A stretch of DNA of 64,000 nucleotides. Origin: Eonycteris spelaea. Taxonomy: Eukaryota > Chordata > Mammalia > Chiroptera > Pteropodidae. The notes below the pieces were generated by a model, which did not search any database, was not told the DNA's origin, and worked only from the letters and a program-made list of their open reading frames with translations. A program made the translations under genes and the position numbers. Positions 13,177 through 26,440 of this stretch are shown piece after piece. How positions within the stretch are numbered: position 1 is the stretch's first letter; every line of letters begins with the position of its first letter. The DNA is taken from positions 2,232,001 to 2,296,000 of the forward strand of contig PUFA01000092.1 of NCBI GenBank assembly GCA_003508835.1, given 5' to 3'.

Positions 13177-15570
13177 TCCCTTCCTCACAGTAGGGATCTT
13201 TCTGCCTCACAAACAGAATAATGGCTCTCATATATGTAGACCAGCATCAGTCTAAGAACAATATATCAAATAATAGAGAAATTTTCCTCTAAATTTCCTT
13301 TCATTAAGTACAAAACGTAAGACTGTGAACTTTAATTCTTAAACATTTCTTGAGCATAATATAGGACAGCAACAGGTTGGTATGGCCAATATTTTTCAGG
13401 TCCTTTCTCCAGGATAAGCGTGTAGGCTTCTGCTTCCTACTATTATCTGAGTTTCAGCTTTGATCCTCTATGAAAACAGTCCAAGGGAAACATGCACTTC
13501 TGCACAAAGCATAGCAATATTTCACAGATACAATGGAGTCTAAATTCATATTTAGAAAGGAAATGTTTTTCTAAAAAGAGCATCATCTCCAAATATATAT
13601 TTTACCTTATAACAAATGCTTAATGCTCTTACACACTCTAGTTGATTCCTTTGATTCTGCATCATCTTAAACTCCACAAGGTCAAAATATATTCTTCACT
13701 GTTTATTTGCATAAATAAATGGCCCTTGCCTTGTGCTTTCTCAGAACAAAGAAATGAAAGACATCAAAAGTATAGTCATGGTTATATATGTTGGAAGCAG
13801 AACATACATATAGCTTTGAAACTTTAGTATCTCTTCTCATTACCATATGACCTACAGTGTCTCCCATGGAAGGAATATATATACACTCCATTGATGCTGT
13901 ATAGGTGGAAGATTTAAGAGCCCTTGTTTGTTTCCACTAGCTCTCATACCCCTTTGCACGTCTTACCACATCTCAGAATGTAATTTTTCTTTCAGCCTAG
14001 ATCCCAGAATAAAAATGATGTATTGAGCAGAATCCCAGCTGGAGCAGAGCTGCAGCTGACATATGACAAAAGCAAGAAATAGATCTGTGTTGCTCTAACC
14101 CTCTGAGATTGTTCGAGCGGCCTTACCTGGCAAAAGCTCACACCTGGCTGATGTTGCTAATTGTTCATGGCCTTCTTTCCCACTGAGTCCAGATATAGAG
14201 CCTTTGGAACATTGCTTCACCTAGCATTCCAGATATCCAGTACCACTGGATCACAGATGGTTCAACATTCGAAACTTCTTGGTGATCCTTGTGTTACTGA
14301 CTGACATTATGCCAGACAGGATGTAAAATATTTAAAACTTGACAGTCAATGCCTTTGCTCTCTAGAACTTGCAACCTTTTCAGAAATATATATAGATTTA
14401 TAATGAATGTCAAATTATCTAATTTTGGTATTTTTATGATTTTCTCATCAAAGGTTAATATAAAATGTTCAAATTAATGAACTTGATGTAATAACATAAT
14501 ATAGTATTGCCTAGAATAGTGTCCTAGTATATGGTAAGTGATTAATAAATATTTGTTGGACAAATTGTTAATTATTGAACTAGGAAAATTATGAATATAT
14601 CCATGGTGGTAACAAAACTTAAGTAGCATATGAAAAATATGATTATTAAAATATTTAAGAACTGAAAAGTGAAAATGTTTGCTATAGATTGTCCTTAAAG
14701 ACCTCTGTTAACCTAAAATTAAAAAGCCGAAATGAGTAGCAACAAGCATTTATTGGTATCAAAGAATTTCAATTCAGGTAGCATAGATTCAAGCAGAAAC
14801 CCAAACTGTGTTCTCATTATAGGGTGAAGGAGAAATGTTTTTATGAGAAAAGAAAGGGAATCATTACGTGAATTGAAGAAAGATTTCTCTTAGTGTTAAC
14901 AAGTTTAGTTACTTACTCCAGCTATGCCGTAAGTCTTAACTGAATGCCGTCCATGGCTTCTGTGATTTTAAGCCAAAGGCATATAATGAAATCACCTTTA
15001 CCATACATAGGCTAATTGATGTAAACAAGAGTTAAGTTCTTAGGGGATGCCATCAACATTGTAACGAAACTGTGTTGAACAAAATGACATTGTTTGAGGA
15101 CTTGCTATATATAACTGGTTACTGATTCTGTCATCAGATAGAGAGTCCATAATCATCATCAGTCCTTGTGGTCAGGATGTCTGCTTTTCTGTTAGTTTTA
15201 CAAACCGTTGTTTGGGAGCCGGTGTGGGTTTGGCCCAGTCTAAAGATCTGGCCTAGTTTAAACAGTCCAGTCCAAACTTTCAAGGAGCAAACAGTTCCTC
15301 TGGAGTGGCTGCCCTGCCTCTATTTAAAAGGGCTCCACCTATGTCAACTTTTCACATATCCCAAATGACTATCAAATCTATTGAAATCAGCCTCCATTTG
15401 GTGATTACTAATATTATAAATGGCACGAGGCACAATGTAATAGCTAGTACCAATTTATTAGTATGTACTTATCCACTAATTATATTATTGCAGTTTTTTT
15501 GTTGTTGTTTTTATGATACTTTTAATAGTACAAATATCAACTGCTGTTAAATTTTGGAGCATGTTCCTAC
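13177..15570. other. No feature assigned
   Basis: I found no gene or recognisable repeat. The sequence is diverged AT-rich DNA with only short chance open frames. Confidence 0.4.
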
Positions 15571-15780
15571 ATGCTGCCAGCCAGTTGCAACTTGTGGCTG
15601 AGCCTCCCTAATGAAGGTTGGGGCTCTGCAAGGCAGAACCGAGGCTGGGCCCTGGCCCAGGGGCCCAGGTGCGGTTGGAGGCCAGGGGCGTCAATTGCCC
15701 GCAAGGGTGAATGCAGGCGCAGCAGCAGCATCAGCTGTGAGGGATGCCCTAGAGGTAAAAACCTTCATGCTGTCTTTCTA
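15571..15780. other. Isolated GC/CpG-rich pocket of unknown origin
   Basis: About 200 bases that are far richer in G+C than both flanks, with five CpG sites between about 15640 and 15722 (gaaccgagg, gtgcggtt, ggggcgtc, tgcccgcaa, caggcgcag). A near-palindromic gggccctggcccaggggccc lies at 15647-15666. Similar words, catgctgcc (15570) and catgctgtc (15767), bracket it with a short A-rich gtaaaaacctt before the second. This could be a degraded target duplication around a retroposed RNA. Open frames cross it (15571-15822 and 15611-15799), but I recognise neither product. Function unknown. Confidence 0.4.
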
Positions 15781-16381
15781 CCTCTGTTGCATAATTTGAT
15801 TCTTAAAAAAAAATTATCATGATCAAAATCAGAAATGAAAAATGGAAAGACATTAGAAAATAAAATTATTTATACCATAAAAACATTTTGACAGAAGAAT
15901 ATAGCATGCAAGAAAAAAAAAAGAGAAATGCTTTAGTTTCAGTAAAATAAACTCAGAAATATCAAGCATAAATGTTGGATTTCACCAAAAACTAAAAGAC
16001 AAATTCTCAAAGAATCCTTTAAATTAAATACTGTTTTTTAAAAATTTAATTTAAAATGAAAAAAAAAATGACTAGAATGTGGTTACTTCATTCTATTTCA
16101 AAAGACCCTATATTTTGTCTATATTTCAAACTTTTTGGAGTTAGAAAAGTATGTACCAAAAGTGGTAGGTTTTTCATGTATTTCAGGTAAACATGAAGAA
16201 AGAAAAGTGCACATTAAACAATATTATTAATATTTAGAATTATAATCTGAGTTTTTAAAATCTATGATTACCGTTGCTGAAAAACAGAAACTGTATGTAA
16301 ATGAGAAAAAAATAATGTCATGTGGCAATTCGCTGAATGCATGATTCAGTTTTTAGTGATGCATTATCTAACAGTCTAACA

Positions 16382-16403
16382 CTGATCCACATCAGTGGAT
16401 CAG
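16382..16403. repeat. Perfect 9-bp hairpin
   Basis: ctgatccac - atca - gtggatcag: perfect 9-bp arms with a 4-base loop. No neighbouring feature explains it. Confidence 0.7.
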
Positions 16404-16593
16404 CCAGCAACTTTATGAGCACGATTATGGGAACTTTTCCATTTGGAGGAACTGTAGCAAAATTTGAATATTATGGCAAATATTTATGCAGAATACAAAC
16501 ATTGCCACCAAAAACTACTACACATTGGTTTAGGTATGAAAAATGAATAATTAAAATACTGATACATGTAATTAAGAGAGTAACTTTAATAGA

Positions 16594-16630
16594 GATTATA
16601 TATATATATATTATATATATATATATAATC
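16594..16630. repeat. Perfect 37-bp AT palindrome
   Basis: Left arm gattatatatatatatat (16594-16611), one central t, and an exact reverse-complement right arm ending ataatc (16613-16630). It can extrude as a cruciform. The gatt/aatc ends show that symmetry extends beyond the plain (AT)n run. Confidence 0.85.
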
Positions 16631-16639
16631 ACAAAAACT

Positions 16640-17444
16640 GTGTTCAATTGAGAAAAATTACTGTTTGCTTTGAAGATTTTCAAAATGCTTATTTTTCAGA
16701 TAGGAATTTTTTTTGTGGGGGTTTGCATGGTAGATGACAAAATTAGAAAAGGAATATAGACATTTTAGTCAACTACTTGTAAAATCTAAAACTAGCCAAA
16801 AACTATCCATGGTGCAGGAGTAAAACCAGGTGCAGGAAAAATAACAGATTGCAACAAAGATTAAAAAAATAGAAGAAGCAGCCACCAAGGACATTTTGTA
16901 TTGCTTGTTCTGTGAATGTTTAAACTTCTTAGTAAAGAATATAGCTAAAATCTCTTCAACTCTTGATTTTGTTATTGCTGTTGTTCCAGAACTATACAAT
17001 TACTTTTCATCTTCAAAGAATCATTGCAGTATTTTGAAAGCGTGTTTATGAGACATAAGTTTTAAACTGACAACAGATAAATGTTTTTTCATAAGTGAAA
17101 AAAAGTACTGTTTCTTAAAAATGCTCTTTAGGTTAAAGAAGTATTTTTAAACATAGGATTTGACTCATTTTTAATCATGCTTTTAAATTTTATACATTAA
17201 TAAAATTTAATAGGTGAAAAACATTAACATTCTCATACTACCACCTCCCATTTCGTAGCTTTTTTTTTTACTTTATCAAGATTTAAACACAAAATGCTCT
17301 TTGTTTTGCTGATCAATTTTAACTGTTTAAATTGCTTAAAAATTCACTACCCACGTCTTTAAAACAGCTTCAAATTCTGTAGACATTATTTTGATTAATC
17401 TTCTAATTCATTGCATTTTACTTCTTATATATTAAGAATATTCA
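16640..17444. other. No feature assigned
   Basis: AT-rich DNA with short poly-A/T runs. I saw no gene or named repeat. Confidence 0.4.
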
Positions 17445-18254
17445 TGATAGGCTGAATAATGGCTCTCCTAAAATATCTACATCTTGATTCCTAGAACCTG
17501 TGGATATGTGTTTTAAGCTGTTTGAGCTGCTATAACAAAATACTATAGACTGAGCGGCTTATAAGCAACAGTAATTATTTTCCTTACAGTTTTAGAGACT
17601 AGGAAGTGCACGATCAAAGCACCGGCAGATTTAGCGTTTGGTGAGAGCCTGCTTCCTAGTACATAGATGCCCATCTTCTGGCTATATCCTCACGTGGCAG
17701 AAGGAAAGAGGCAGCTCTCTGGAACCTCTTTTATATGGGCATGATCCCATTCATGGAGTTCTGCCTTGATGACCTAATCACCTCCAAATACTATCATATT
17801 GGGGATTAAGTTTCAATATATGAATTTATAGGGCACACACTGAGTCTTTAGCAGTACGTTACCTTATATGGTAAAAGAGACATTGCATATGTGATTAAAT
17901 TAAAGATCTTGAGATTTGATTATCCTGGGTTATCTAGTTGGGTCTAATATAATCATGAATGTCCTTGTAAAATGGAGACAGTAGAATTACAGTGTGGGAG
18001 AAAACAATGTGATTTGAAAAAAAAGCAATGTGGACACCACCCAAGGAATGTTGGAAACCCCTAGAAGCTGGAAGAGGCAAGGAATAAACTTTTCTCAGGA
18101 TCCTCCAAAAGGAACATCCCTGCTGGCATGGTGAGTTTGGGCCGTTAAGATTAATTTTGGTCTCTGGCCTCCAGGACCATCAGAGAATAAATTTGTGTTG
18201 TTTAAAGCTACCAAGTTTATGAGAGTGTGTCATAATGATAATAAAACTAATAGA
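17445..18254 (+). mobile_element. MaLR (MLT1-like) LTR, split by a second LTR
   Basis: The left piece, tgataggctgaataatggct to an aacctgtggatatg stretch, resumes at about 17858 with ttaccttatatggtaaaaga. It continues through tgtgattaaattaaagatct, tagaagctggaagaggcaag, tctctggcctccaggacc and the terminal aataaatttgtgttgttta. This is the standard order of an MLT1-class LTR. The interruption at 17509-17853 is another LTR in the opposite orientation. Removing it restores the normal junction (atatg then ttacc), which fixes the order of insertion. Confidence 0.75.
17509..17853 (-). mobile_element. MaLR (MLT1/MST-like) LTR nested in another LTR
   Basis: The plus strand reads tgttttaagctgtttgagct, then gcggcttataagcaacagta, a gcaccggcagatttagcg block, tatatcctcacgtggcagaa, a gatgacctaatcacctcca block, and ends ctgagtctttagca. 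This is the reverse complement of a common MaLR LTR with TG...CA ends. The flanking five-mers atatg and gtacg fit a 5-bp target duplication that has decayed by two transitions. Confidence 0.75.
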
Positions 18255-21200
18255 AAGTATAATGTAATTCAAGGACTTTTGGCATCTCTGACTGCTTAAT
18301 ATTATTAGGTTCTAATTCTATGCCCTGGCAACTTTGGAGGCATTTAAAATTTTTTTCTCTTGCAAATAGATATTAATTTGGAGAAGTTTGATGCTAGACT
18401 GATTTATTCTCTCCTCTTTTCAGTCTGAATGATTAAAATATTTTTTCTTATTTTTGAAACAATAAATTATCCAGAATATTTATAACTTTATAATTTTTCT
18501 CAGTTTTTCTTGAAACATTATATGTTATTTTAATATACAGATTTTGTCCCAGATATCAGCAAAGTATTATTTTTTAGGAAAAATTTATCCTTATGTTGTT
18601 TCTTTTTCTCAATTGATTTACATTTATGGTTTTCTTCTACATTTGCTCTGTTGTCAGACGCCTCTATTATTTGTCATTAATTTTAAAGTCTGCTTTGCTA
18701 AATGCATCTTAGTTTGGTAATGATATTGTTCTAATATTTTACTTGTTGTCCTTAATTTTTCAATCGTATTCCTTTTTTAAATTTTTTTGTTTTTGCTTTA
18801 CTCTAGTTTGGGTTCTTTGTTTTTAATGTAAAAACATTTTTAAATTACCTGTTGTTTTATTGCATAATGCCTTGGAATGTGTTTAAATCATGCACTTAAA
18901 TCATCAGGGCCATCTCTGTCCAAACATTATTTTTTTGTTTTTGTTTTTGTTTTTTTTTTCCCCAGTAGTTTCAAATGCATTCTATTTCATTAAGGCCTTG
19001 GGAAGGACGGGCGGGCGGGGAGTGAAGAACTCAGTGGAAACTCTGCAGTTTATTGAAAAACACTAGCTCTCATCTGTTGTTTGTTAAATGTACTGCAATC
19101 TGCTTTACTCCACGTTATTAGAACTATTTCCCATGGAGAGAGAACAGGATTTAAATACTATACTTGTCTTTCTCTAGCAACAATTGCTCTTTCTGCCAAT
19201 CAGTTTCCCTTTAGATTTTAGGATATTTGTGAGAATTCTTAGGATTGTTTGATTCGTTCGTGAGATTGGGATTAAGTTAAAAAGTGCATTATTCACTTTG
19301 TTTTTCTATGAATTTTGGGATTTCAGTATGGGTGAACATTCAGTTCTCCAGATTTTTCTTCAAAATTCTTAGAATTGTTTGACTCTCTCTTTTGGAGTAA
19401 GGTTGGGTTAAGACTTTTATAGTGGCTGTTGTCTGTTGTTTTAAATGCAGGTCACATTATGCATTAGCTCTTTAAATGGTTGCTCATTGATAGTAAACAT
19501 GTTTTGCTTTTTGAAAAAATTATTTGGCAGAGGAAGAATCTATAATACAGCTTTTCCATCATTATTATCTAAAAATCCCCCCCCCTTTTTGATAAATGTA
19601 TTTCTGTTCTCTCTAATTAGACAGAAACCCCTTGGATATCTTAAATGTCTCTATTTTTGACTTGTGTGCTTTATAAAGTTTGCACTCTAAAAGGTGTACT
19701 CTGAAAATACTCTTAAATATATATCTTCAGCAAGCTGCATAACTTTCAATAAATTTGAATTTTTATTGTACTAATAGTACTGTATTTGGTGTAGATATGC
19801 TGACAATAAAAATTAGGTTGCTTTTTGTCGGTATTATGGTCAAAGGACCCGGGAATCAAAAAATCATGCCATGTACTATAGTTATCCATCCCAGTGAAAT
19901 TACTGAAGAAGCTAAATTTATAAAGAATAATGGCTTAGGAGTATATAATAATTCTTGTTGCTAAGTGGCTTGGGTACTTACCTGTAATAGCAGGGACTCT
20001 TTTTACCTGGTGGGTATATACCAAGCTAGAGGTGTAACTATTCTTTTCTCCTAATCAATACCAACAACAAGAACACAAAAGCATGCCCCTGTAAAAGGAT
20101 ATTCCATCCCTCTGTCCAGCCCCCTAAGTAACAGCTGAGGCTCAGATCTCACCACTTACAACCAGATGTATGAAAGGAGAGAAGAGATACTGCCTACAAG
20201 ATCTGCCACAGCCTTTTACAGGAGAAAAAATTTGTGGTGGTTTATGACATCTGCCTCATGGTGGGAAATGGAGACAGGGAGCAAGCTGACTCTACTCCCT
20301 CCCTCTAAACCCCTCTGATTGCTCTGACCAAATGGAAGTACTATTAAGAAAGGACAGTTATGTAATGTTTTTAACTGCTTTTCCTTATAACTTGACCCTT
20401 AGGTTAAATTACCTCATCCATTTGCTGGAATCCAACCAAGCAAGCTGTTGCATAACTCCAGTTTCATTAGGTGGATTTTTAGACAGGGATGAATGGCAAT
20501 TATATTTTTTAACTACAAATCAGGATATATGACATAACAAAAGATTTGTATACTCTTTTTTTAATATAAGTGGAAGTTTAGGAAATAAAGAGGCTAAAAT
20601 GTTGGAATATTTGCATCATGACGATGGTTTATAATATAGCAATGGAAACAAAATATGAAATGTGTATCCTTTTAGAGCAATCTAAGAATTAGAGTAACTA
20701 GTGGTGGCTGTAAAAGAGTAGAAGATATATAGCTGCTGTCTCCAGAAACTTAAACTCGAATTCAGCATATATGACAAATAGATAAAACATCTGGAGAATA
20801 ATTTTAAAATAAAATAAGCAAAATGTTGACCATTTTAAAATTCTAAGTCAAAATAAAGAGTGATAATCCTGAGGGTAAAATTTTTCAGGGACAATTTACA
20901 GGGAAAAAAATAGTGTTGCAACTGAGATAGAAGAATGGGAAGATCAGAATCTGTGAGGTGGAGAATGCAGTTCATTTTAGGCAGAATGAACAGTTTGAAT
21001 GTGAAGATGAAGAAGGTTAAAATAAACTGGTCTATAGCAATATATGAGTACCAAACACTTGAGTGTTTTGGAATAGTATGGCAAAGGTAGATGAAGTGAT
21101 AGAAGGACCTGAAAGGGGTCCATGCATCATTTTCAGCTCCGCACAAAATATATCTATTGTATCTCTTTTGATTGGTAAAATATACTACGAGTTTAGCCAG

Positions 21201-22277
21201 GCAGGATACTAATTGAACTATTTGATTAATAGGTCAAAAGAAAGTTTTTTTTCTTTTTTATAAAAGCACAAACTTCTATCTCTTAAATGTAAATTTCAAC
21301 CTCAAATTATATCCTTAGTACTTAGCCCTTATTTTTGAAGACAGAGAAAAAGTTATAGTCTGCCACTTTTCTTGGTAGAAAACAAGAGAAGTTAAACACT
21401 AAAATGGATCTGAATTAGAAACAGAAAGCATTAGCTCTTTGACTATCTGATAAACTGAGATGGAGTATATAGGACATGAAAACCTGAAATGTTCTAATGC
21501 CTGTGTAAGCACATTGATATCGAACAGATAGATACATGTTATGGCTTCAAACTACTTTTCTTGGCTCATCTAAATCAGCATGGATTGAAAGACTGTGAGG
21601 TTTCTGTCTGAAATATCTATAAGAGCTAGGTAGATAAACTAACGTGTGAATCAGGCCAACAGTAAATTAATAGAGAGGGATGGGGCTGGAGAGAACATAG
21701 TTGCATGCATTGCATGATGAGACTTCGGTTTAAAATTTATAAAAAGCCTGTGCCTGTCAGAGAAAACTTGTGACAGCCATATGCAACTGATAGGCAGCCA
21801 GTTTGCCACCTCTGCTTTAATTTAAAACCTGACCTTTACAGATACAACAGATATACATGCAGTCTAATAAAAATATTGAAAAAAGCAATATTAGCTAATT
21901 AAAGTCCATGATCTGCTCGAAATCTTTTTTAGAAACAAGGTTGGTTATCAGTGATACATGAAATAAATACGAAACTGAGTGAACGCATTCTTTTAGGCTA
22001 AGTAAGCAGATAATGAAAGTTTCAGTCCTACCAGCAAGCAGCTTTATAAAGAAAGGTGAAATCTGCAGTTCTTACACCCTCTGCTGCACTGCTTTGCTCA
22101 CTCTCTCCTTATTCACTCTCCCTCCTGGTTCAGAAACCAGGTAATAGAGGCTAATATACTTGGGAGAATGGCAGAGGTTAAGTAAGGACATCAAATGATT
22201 AAATCCACAGAGAAATGCTGGCACAAAGTATTACATTTCCATACATTTCCTCATCACTGCTTTCAAATACCATTAGT
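18255..22277. other. Long stretch with no assigned feature
   Basis: About 4 kb of AT-rich, mostly T-rich (18300-19000) sequence with no assigned repeat or gene. A short GC-rich word, ggacgggcgggcgggg, lies at about 19005-19020. A C run is present at 19577-19585. Chance open frames only. Confidence 0.35.
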
Positions 22278-22351
22278 CTTTTTTTTTTCTGTTTTCTTTT
22301 TCTTTCTTTCTTTTTCTTTCTTTTTTCTTTTTTTTTTTTTTTTTTTTTTTT
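22278..22351. repeat. Polypyrimidine (CTTT)n / poly-T tract
   Basis: T-rich run with ctttctttctttttctttc followed by about 24 consecutive T. It may be the tail of a decayed antisense retroposon, but no body is recognisable on either side. Confidence 0.85.
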
Positions 22352-24440
22352 GAGGCTTCTTATCACTTGCTAATTGACTGTGAGTGCCTAGGGGGTTTAG
22401 TTTCTGTTCAGTTTGCTGCTTGCTGAGATGCTGAGAGAAAGCAATGAAATAGATATGAGAACACTAACAAAGAGGATGGAGGCAGAAGGAGAGACTGGTG
22501 CCCTCAGTAGCGTTGTAATGATGTGAGAGAACAGAGGGAGATGAAAGGTCTGGTACCCAATAACTATAACATGAGAAGTGGGTATCAAGTAAATGAGAAT
22601 ATGGATAAGATTTTGTTCTACAGCTGATTGTATTCTACTTCCACCAGGCATAATGGCAAGAAAGTTTCCATTGGCATTTACAACCACTCACCAAATTATA
22701 ATCTCAGTATTTTTCCCCCCTTAGTTTGAAGCTGCTGCTGTTTTAATCATGCTCAAATTCAAATGAGGAAGTACAACAGTGATTTTGCAAAGTATTTGAT
22801 TTTAAATTTCCATTTTAAAGAATTAGAAAAGTCATCTAAAGATGATAGTCATCTGAATTGACAAAAATTTCAGAGATAGAAGAGGAAAGGGAAAAGATGT
22901 ACGTTTATAAATTTTAAAAAGTTTTATTTTTCAACTATTAAAGGAAAAGCTTTGAGCTAGACATAGACAAAAACAATTCATTAAGATTAATCAGCTTTTC
23001 TGTTTGGGAAAATATAGTAGTTTGACACTCAACTGAATTGCTGCTCTGCTTCTAAAATATTTTCTAGTTCATCTAGTTGTGCCTATGTGTTTCCAGGTAG
23101 TAACAATTTAATTTCCCTATAGACACGCTTGCCTAGAATGCTTTCCGACATTGTAAGGACAAATACAAATTTAAAATAAGAGGCTTAATTCTCCCTGTTG
23201 AATATAAGGGAAGAGATTTTCTTAGAGCATTTATTTTTTTAAAAACTCGTAAGTTCTTTCTTATCTCTTTGAAATGTATATAAATACATTTAAAAGGTTG
23301 ATAGGGTATTTATCAGCTTTAAGACCAAGAATGTCTTTAAGGATGTGGGAACCATGTCCTTAAAATATAAACATCAAGATCATAGCACCCTTATCTTCTA
23401 GTTTCAGTGGGAGGGTAAGACCCTAACTTCAGTTGGTTCTATTTCCAAGTTATAAAACTACTCCTGTCATAAAGTTATGAAAAAATTATTTTTCCTTTGT
23501 ATGAAGCCAATTAACTAACACAATGGCCTCTCCAGATACCAGATAAATTTAGGATGAACCTGTGGTTATAAATGATGTCAAGGCCTCTAGTTTGAGGACA
23601 AGCTGTCGTTTATCTTGAGGTCATATATGTAAACTGGTTGGCTATATGAAAGAGTAAGATTTCTTCAGTCTTTCAATCTCTTAACAGATTGCCTGTGATA
23701 TGCATTAAATTCTGGTTTAATGCTTATCCAATAATAAAAAATGTTTTCTCTTTCTACTATCTTTGTGGGGAAAAATGTTGGGATGTGAGAAGATTTTGTT
23801 TTTAATTATATTTCCCCAACATCAATGATACAAAACTTATTTTCAGAGCATATTTTACTTTACCTGCATGTCATATACTTATAGACAATGGTGAAGGCTG
23901 GTAGCCTGATTAAAATATGTCATGTGCTTACTATTGGGTGTCCACTGAGAAGAAACTCTATGACTTTCAGTATCCTAAAAATGTTTTTAGAGTATTTCCA
24001 CTTAGCTTTTTATGATGCAAATATAGAGTAGTATTCTTTGGTTACAAAGCTTTTTGTATTGAAAAAAAATTAGTCTGAAAACTGTGACTACATAGAGATC
24101 ACCAAAATGTGCTTATTAATGAACATTTAATAATAGGAGCTTATTATTGTAATATGCTGGCAATTTTTTGTGAAAAATTAATATATATCCTTTTCTCTTT
24201 CATTATGTTTACTTTTTGTTCTTTTATATATGTTTCTGTTTCTCTTTCCTTTAATGCTTTCAAGACAACTGCTTTACAAAGTAATGACCACCCTGTACCT
24301 TTGTCAGTGTTCCCCTTATAATCTGAAGGGTTACTTCAGGGCCAAGCTGGTAAATAAGAAGTGAAACTTAGTGACCTCCACAAATCTTACTTCAGTACTT
24401 CCCTAAGAAAGAAAGTGTATTCTGTTTAAAAGGATTGTGA
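22352..24440. other. No feature assigned
   Basis: AT-rich DNA without a recognisable gene or repeat. The 96-codon open frame on the minus strand (22397-22687) matches nothing I know. Confidence 0.35.
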
Positions 24441-24870
24441 TCTGTTCCTCTCCACTACCTCTCTGACTACCTCTCCTGCATCTTTCCTCCTCACTCACTG
24501 CTTTCAAACTCTCTGCACTTGTTCTCTCTGCACTATTGTGAGCCATTCGTTCCTTCACTTCAAATATGTTTTCACTTAATGTTGCTTTTAATGCTCATTC
24601 TAGTTAAAAATTAAATTCCCCTGCCAAAGTTTGGATCCCTATACTCTTATTGTTTTGATTTTTATGTTTAACATCTACATACTATATTATATTTACTGCT
24701 TTTCTTAACTATGGGTCATGTCCTCTCCATAGAATATAAATCCATAGAGGCAGGTATTTTTGTCTCTATTATTTACTGCTGTACCCTGAGTACCCAGGAC
24801 AGTGTCTGGCATATATAGTAGTGAAAAAACAATTTACTTAGTAAATGAACTAATTTTTTTTTTATTATTT
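24440..24870 (+). repeat. L2 LINE 3' end
   Basis: L2 order is visible: a ctctccactacctctctgact block, ccattcgttccttcacttca, ataaatccatagaggcaggt, a ctgtaccctgagtacccagg block, then a cagtgtctggcatatatagt tail. Confidence 0.65.
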
Positions 24871-25079
24871 AAAGAAACATATTCAAGGCAATAAGCATTT
24901 AACTGAAGACCCCAGGCATAGTTACTAAGTGATTGATGAAGACAAGACTAAAACCAGGTAAGGTAAATTATTAACAAAGCCAGAGGTCATTTCATATACA
25001 TAAAGAGCTCCAAAGGTTACCATATCCTTCCTTAATTAAAGCTTTCTTGAGGATACTCCTGGCATTCCAACACACATAT

Positions 25080-26440
25080 TTATTCAACCATATTTATTGA
25101 ACACATATTATCTTCCAAGCCCTGTTCCAGATGCTGGCAATTAGAAACAAATTCAACAAGGACCCTGCTTGTTCAAAACTTGTCATAGAAGAAGGAATAC
25201 AGACAACAAATCATTAGTGACAAATTTTGTAAAATATTGGTATAATAATGAGTGTTTGGTTTGGAGTGGGAGAAGGTGTCTATTTAAAACTTGGTCCCAA
25301 GGAAGAATTCTTTGAGGAAGAGAAATTTAATCCAAAGTCTGAATGAGAAGAATAAAATAGTCTGCAAAGATCTGAGTAAAGATTTTTCCAGATAGAGAGA
25401 ATAGCTATTGTAAAAGTCTGTAGGTGGAAAGGCTTGTATGATGGAATGACAGAAGATGGCCAGAGTGGCTTGGAATATAGTAAAAAACAGGAGAGCATTA
25501 TATGAGATTAGTTTAGAGAGACAAGCTAGTTCACATATAACCTCCATAAGCCAAAGTAGGGAAGCAATGGATTTTCTCTTTGAGCAAGAGATCAACCTGA
25601 TTTGATTCACTCAGTGCAAGTCATCTTAGTTGTTGCCTGGCACAGTATATAGAGGATAGGAGATGAAGGGTAGTTCAGTGGTCCAATATGAAAATGACAG
25701 GGCCCTGAAGGAGGGTTGAAACAGTGAAGATTGAGGGAAGTGGGTAGATTTGGGAGATAGATTGGAGTTTTTGTCAACAGTAACTGCTAATGGATGAAGG
25801 GACTAGAGCCAAAGAAAAACTCAAAGTTGAGTCTTTGGATTTTGGCTGTAGGTACTACTCACAGATGGTGTTACTAAGAAGGAAGAAGGCAGAGGAGCTT
25901 TGTAAGGGGAGCGAATCAAAAATTTTGTTTTGGACATGTAAATTTGAGATATCTGTCAGACAGGTGGAGATGTCAGATTGCCAGGTGACTGTATGAACCT
26001 GAGTCGATTCTATAAATTAGGCCGTAACCATCATATAAATGGGACTTAAACTGATGGAAAGAAGTCACTTAGAAAGAAGTCAGTCACTTAACAGATGGAG
26101 CCAATATTTAGTGATTGAGTAGTGGAGGAGATGACATCTAAGTATCCAGGCAAGGAAAAGCCAGAGAAGGAGGGGACAAACCTGCTGGGAGGCAGGGGGT
26201 TGGAGAGGTGGGGAGGCGATGTTAGAGAAGACAGGGAAGGGGTGGTTAACTCTGCCAGGGGTTTTGGAGTTGTCCATTGAGATGAAGACAGAGTAGTGAT
26301 CAATAGGTTTGGCTACATGGACGTAACTGGTGACTTTGACAAGAGCAGTGGCACTGAAGTGGTGTGGAAAGAAATCCTGTGGCGACTCAGTGACTTGGCG
26401 ATATGGCTGGAAGAAAGCAGCTGTTGAAATAGACCTCAAG
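25080..26440 (+). repeat. Old unassigned long mammalian repeat, copy B (most complete)
   Basis: Begins with atttattgaacacatattat and an attatcttccaagccctgttc block. It continues with a gaatgagaagaataaaatag block, gtggaaaggcttgtatgat, a gatggccagagtggcttgga block, the ttttggacatgtaaatttga block at about 25935, the aggtggagatgtcagattgc block (25961) and ggtgactttgacaagagcag (26330). The run is close to collinear over about 1.36 kb, the longest of three copies in the window. A G-rich stretch at 26185-26240 could form a quadruplex. The family name is not known to me. The overlapping minus-strand open frames (25284-25610 and 26080-26439) are probably fortuitous. Confidence 0.5.

Noticed and set aside
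24109..24321. 70-codon hydrophobic open frame
   Set aside because: T-rich DNA gives chance Phe/Leu/Ile-rich frames; no start context or homology recognised.
26080..26439. 119-codon minus-strand frame, the longest in the window
   Set aside because: Lies entirely inside the dispersed repeat copy B, so it is most likely fortuitous.
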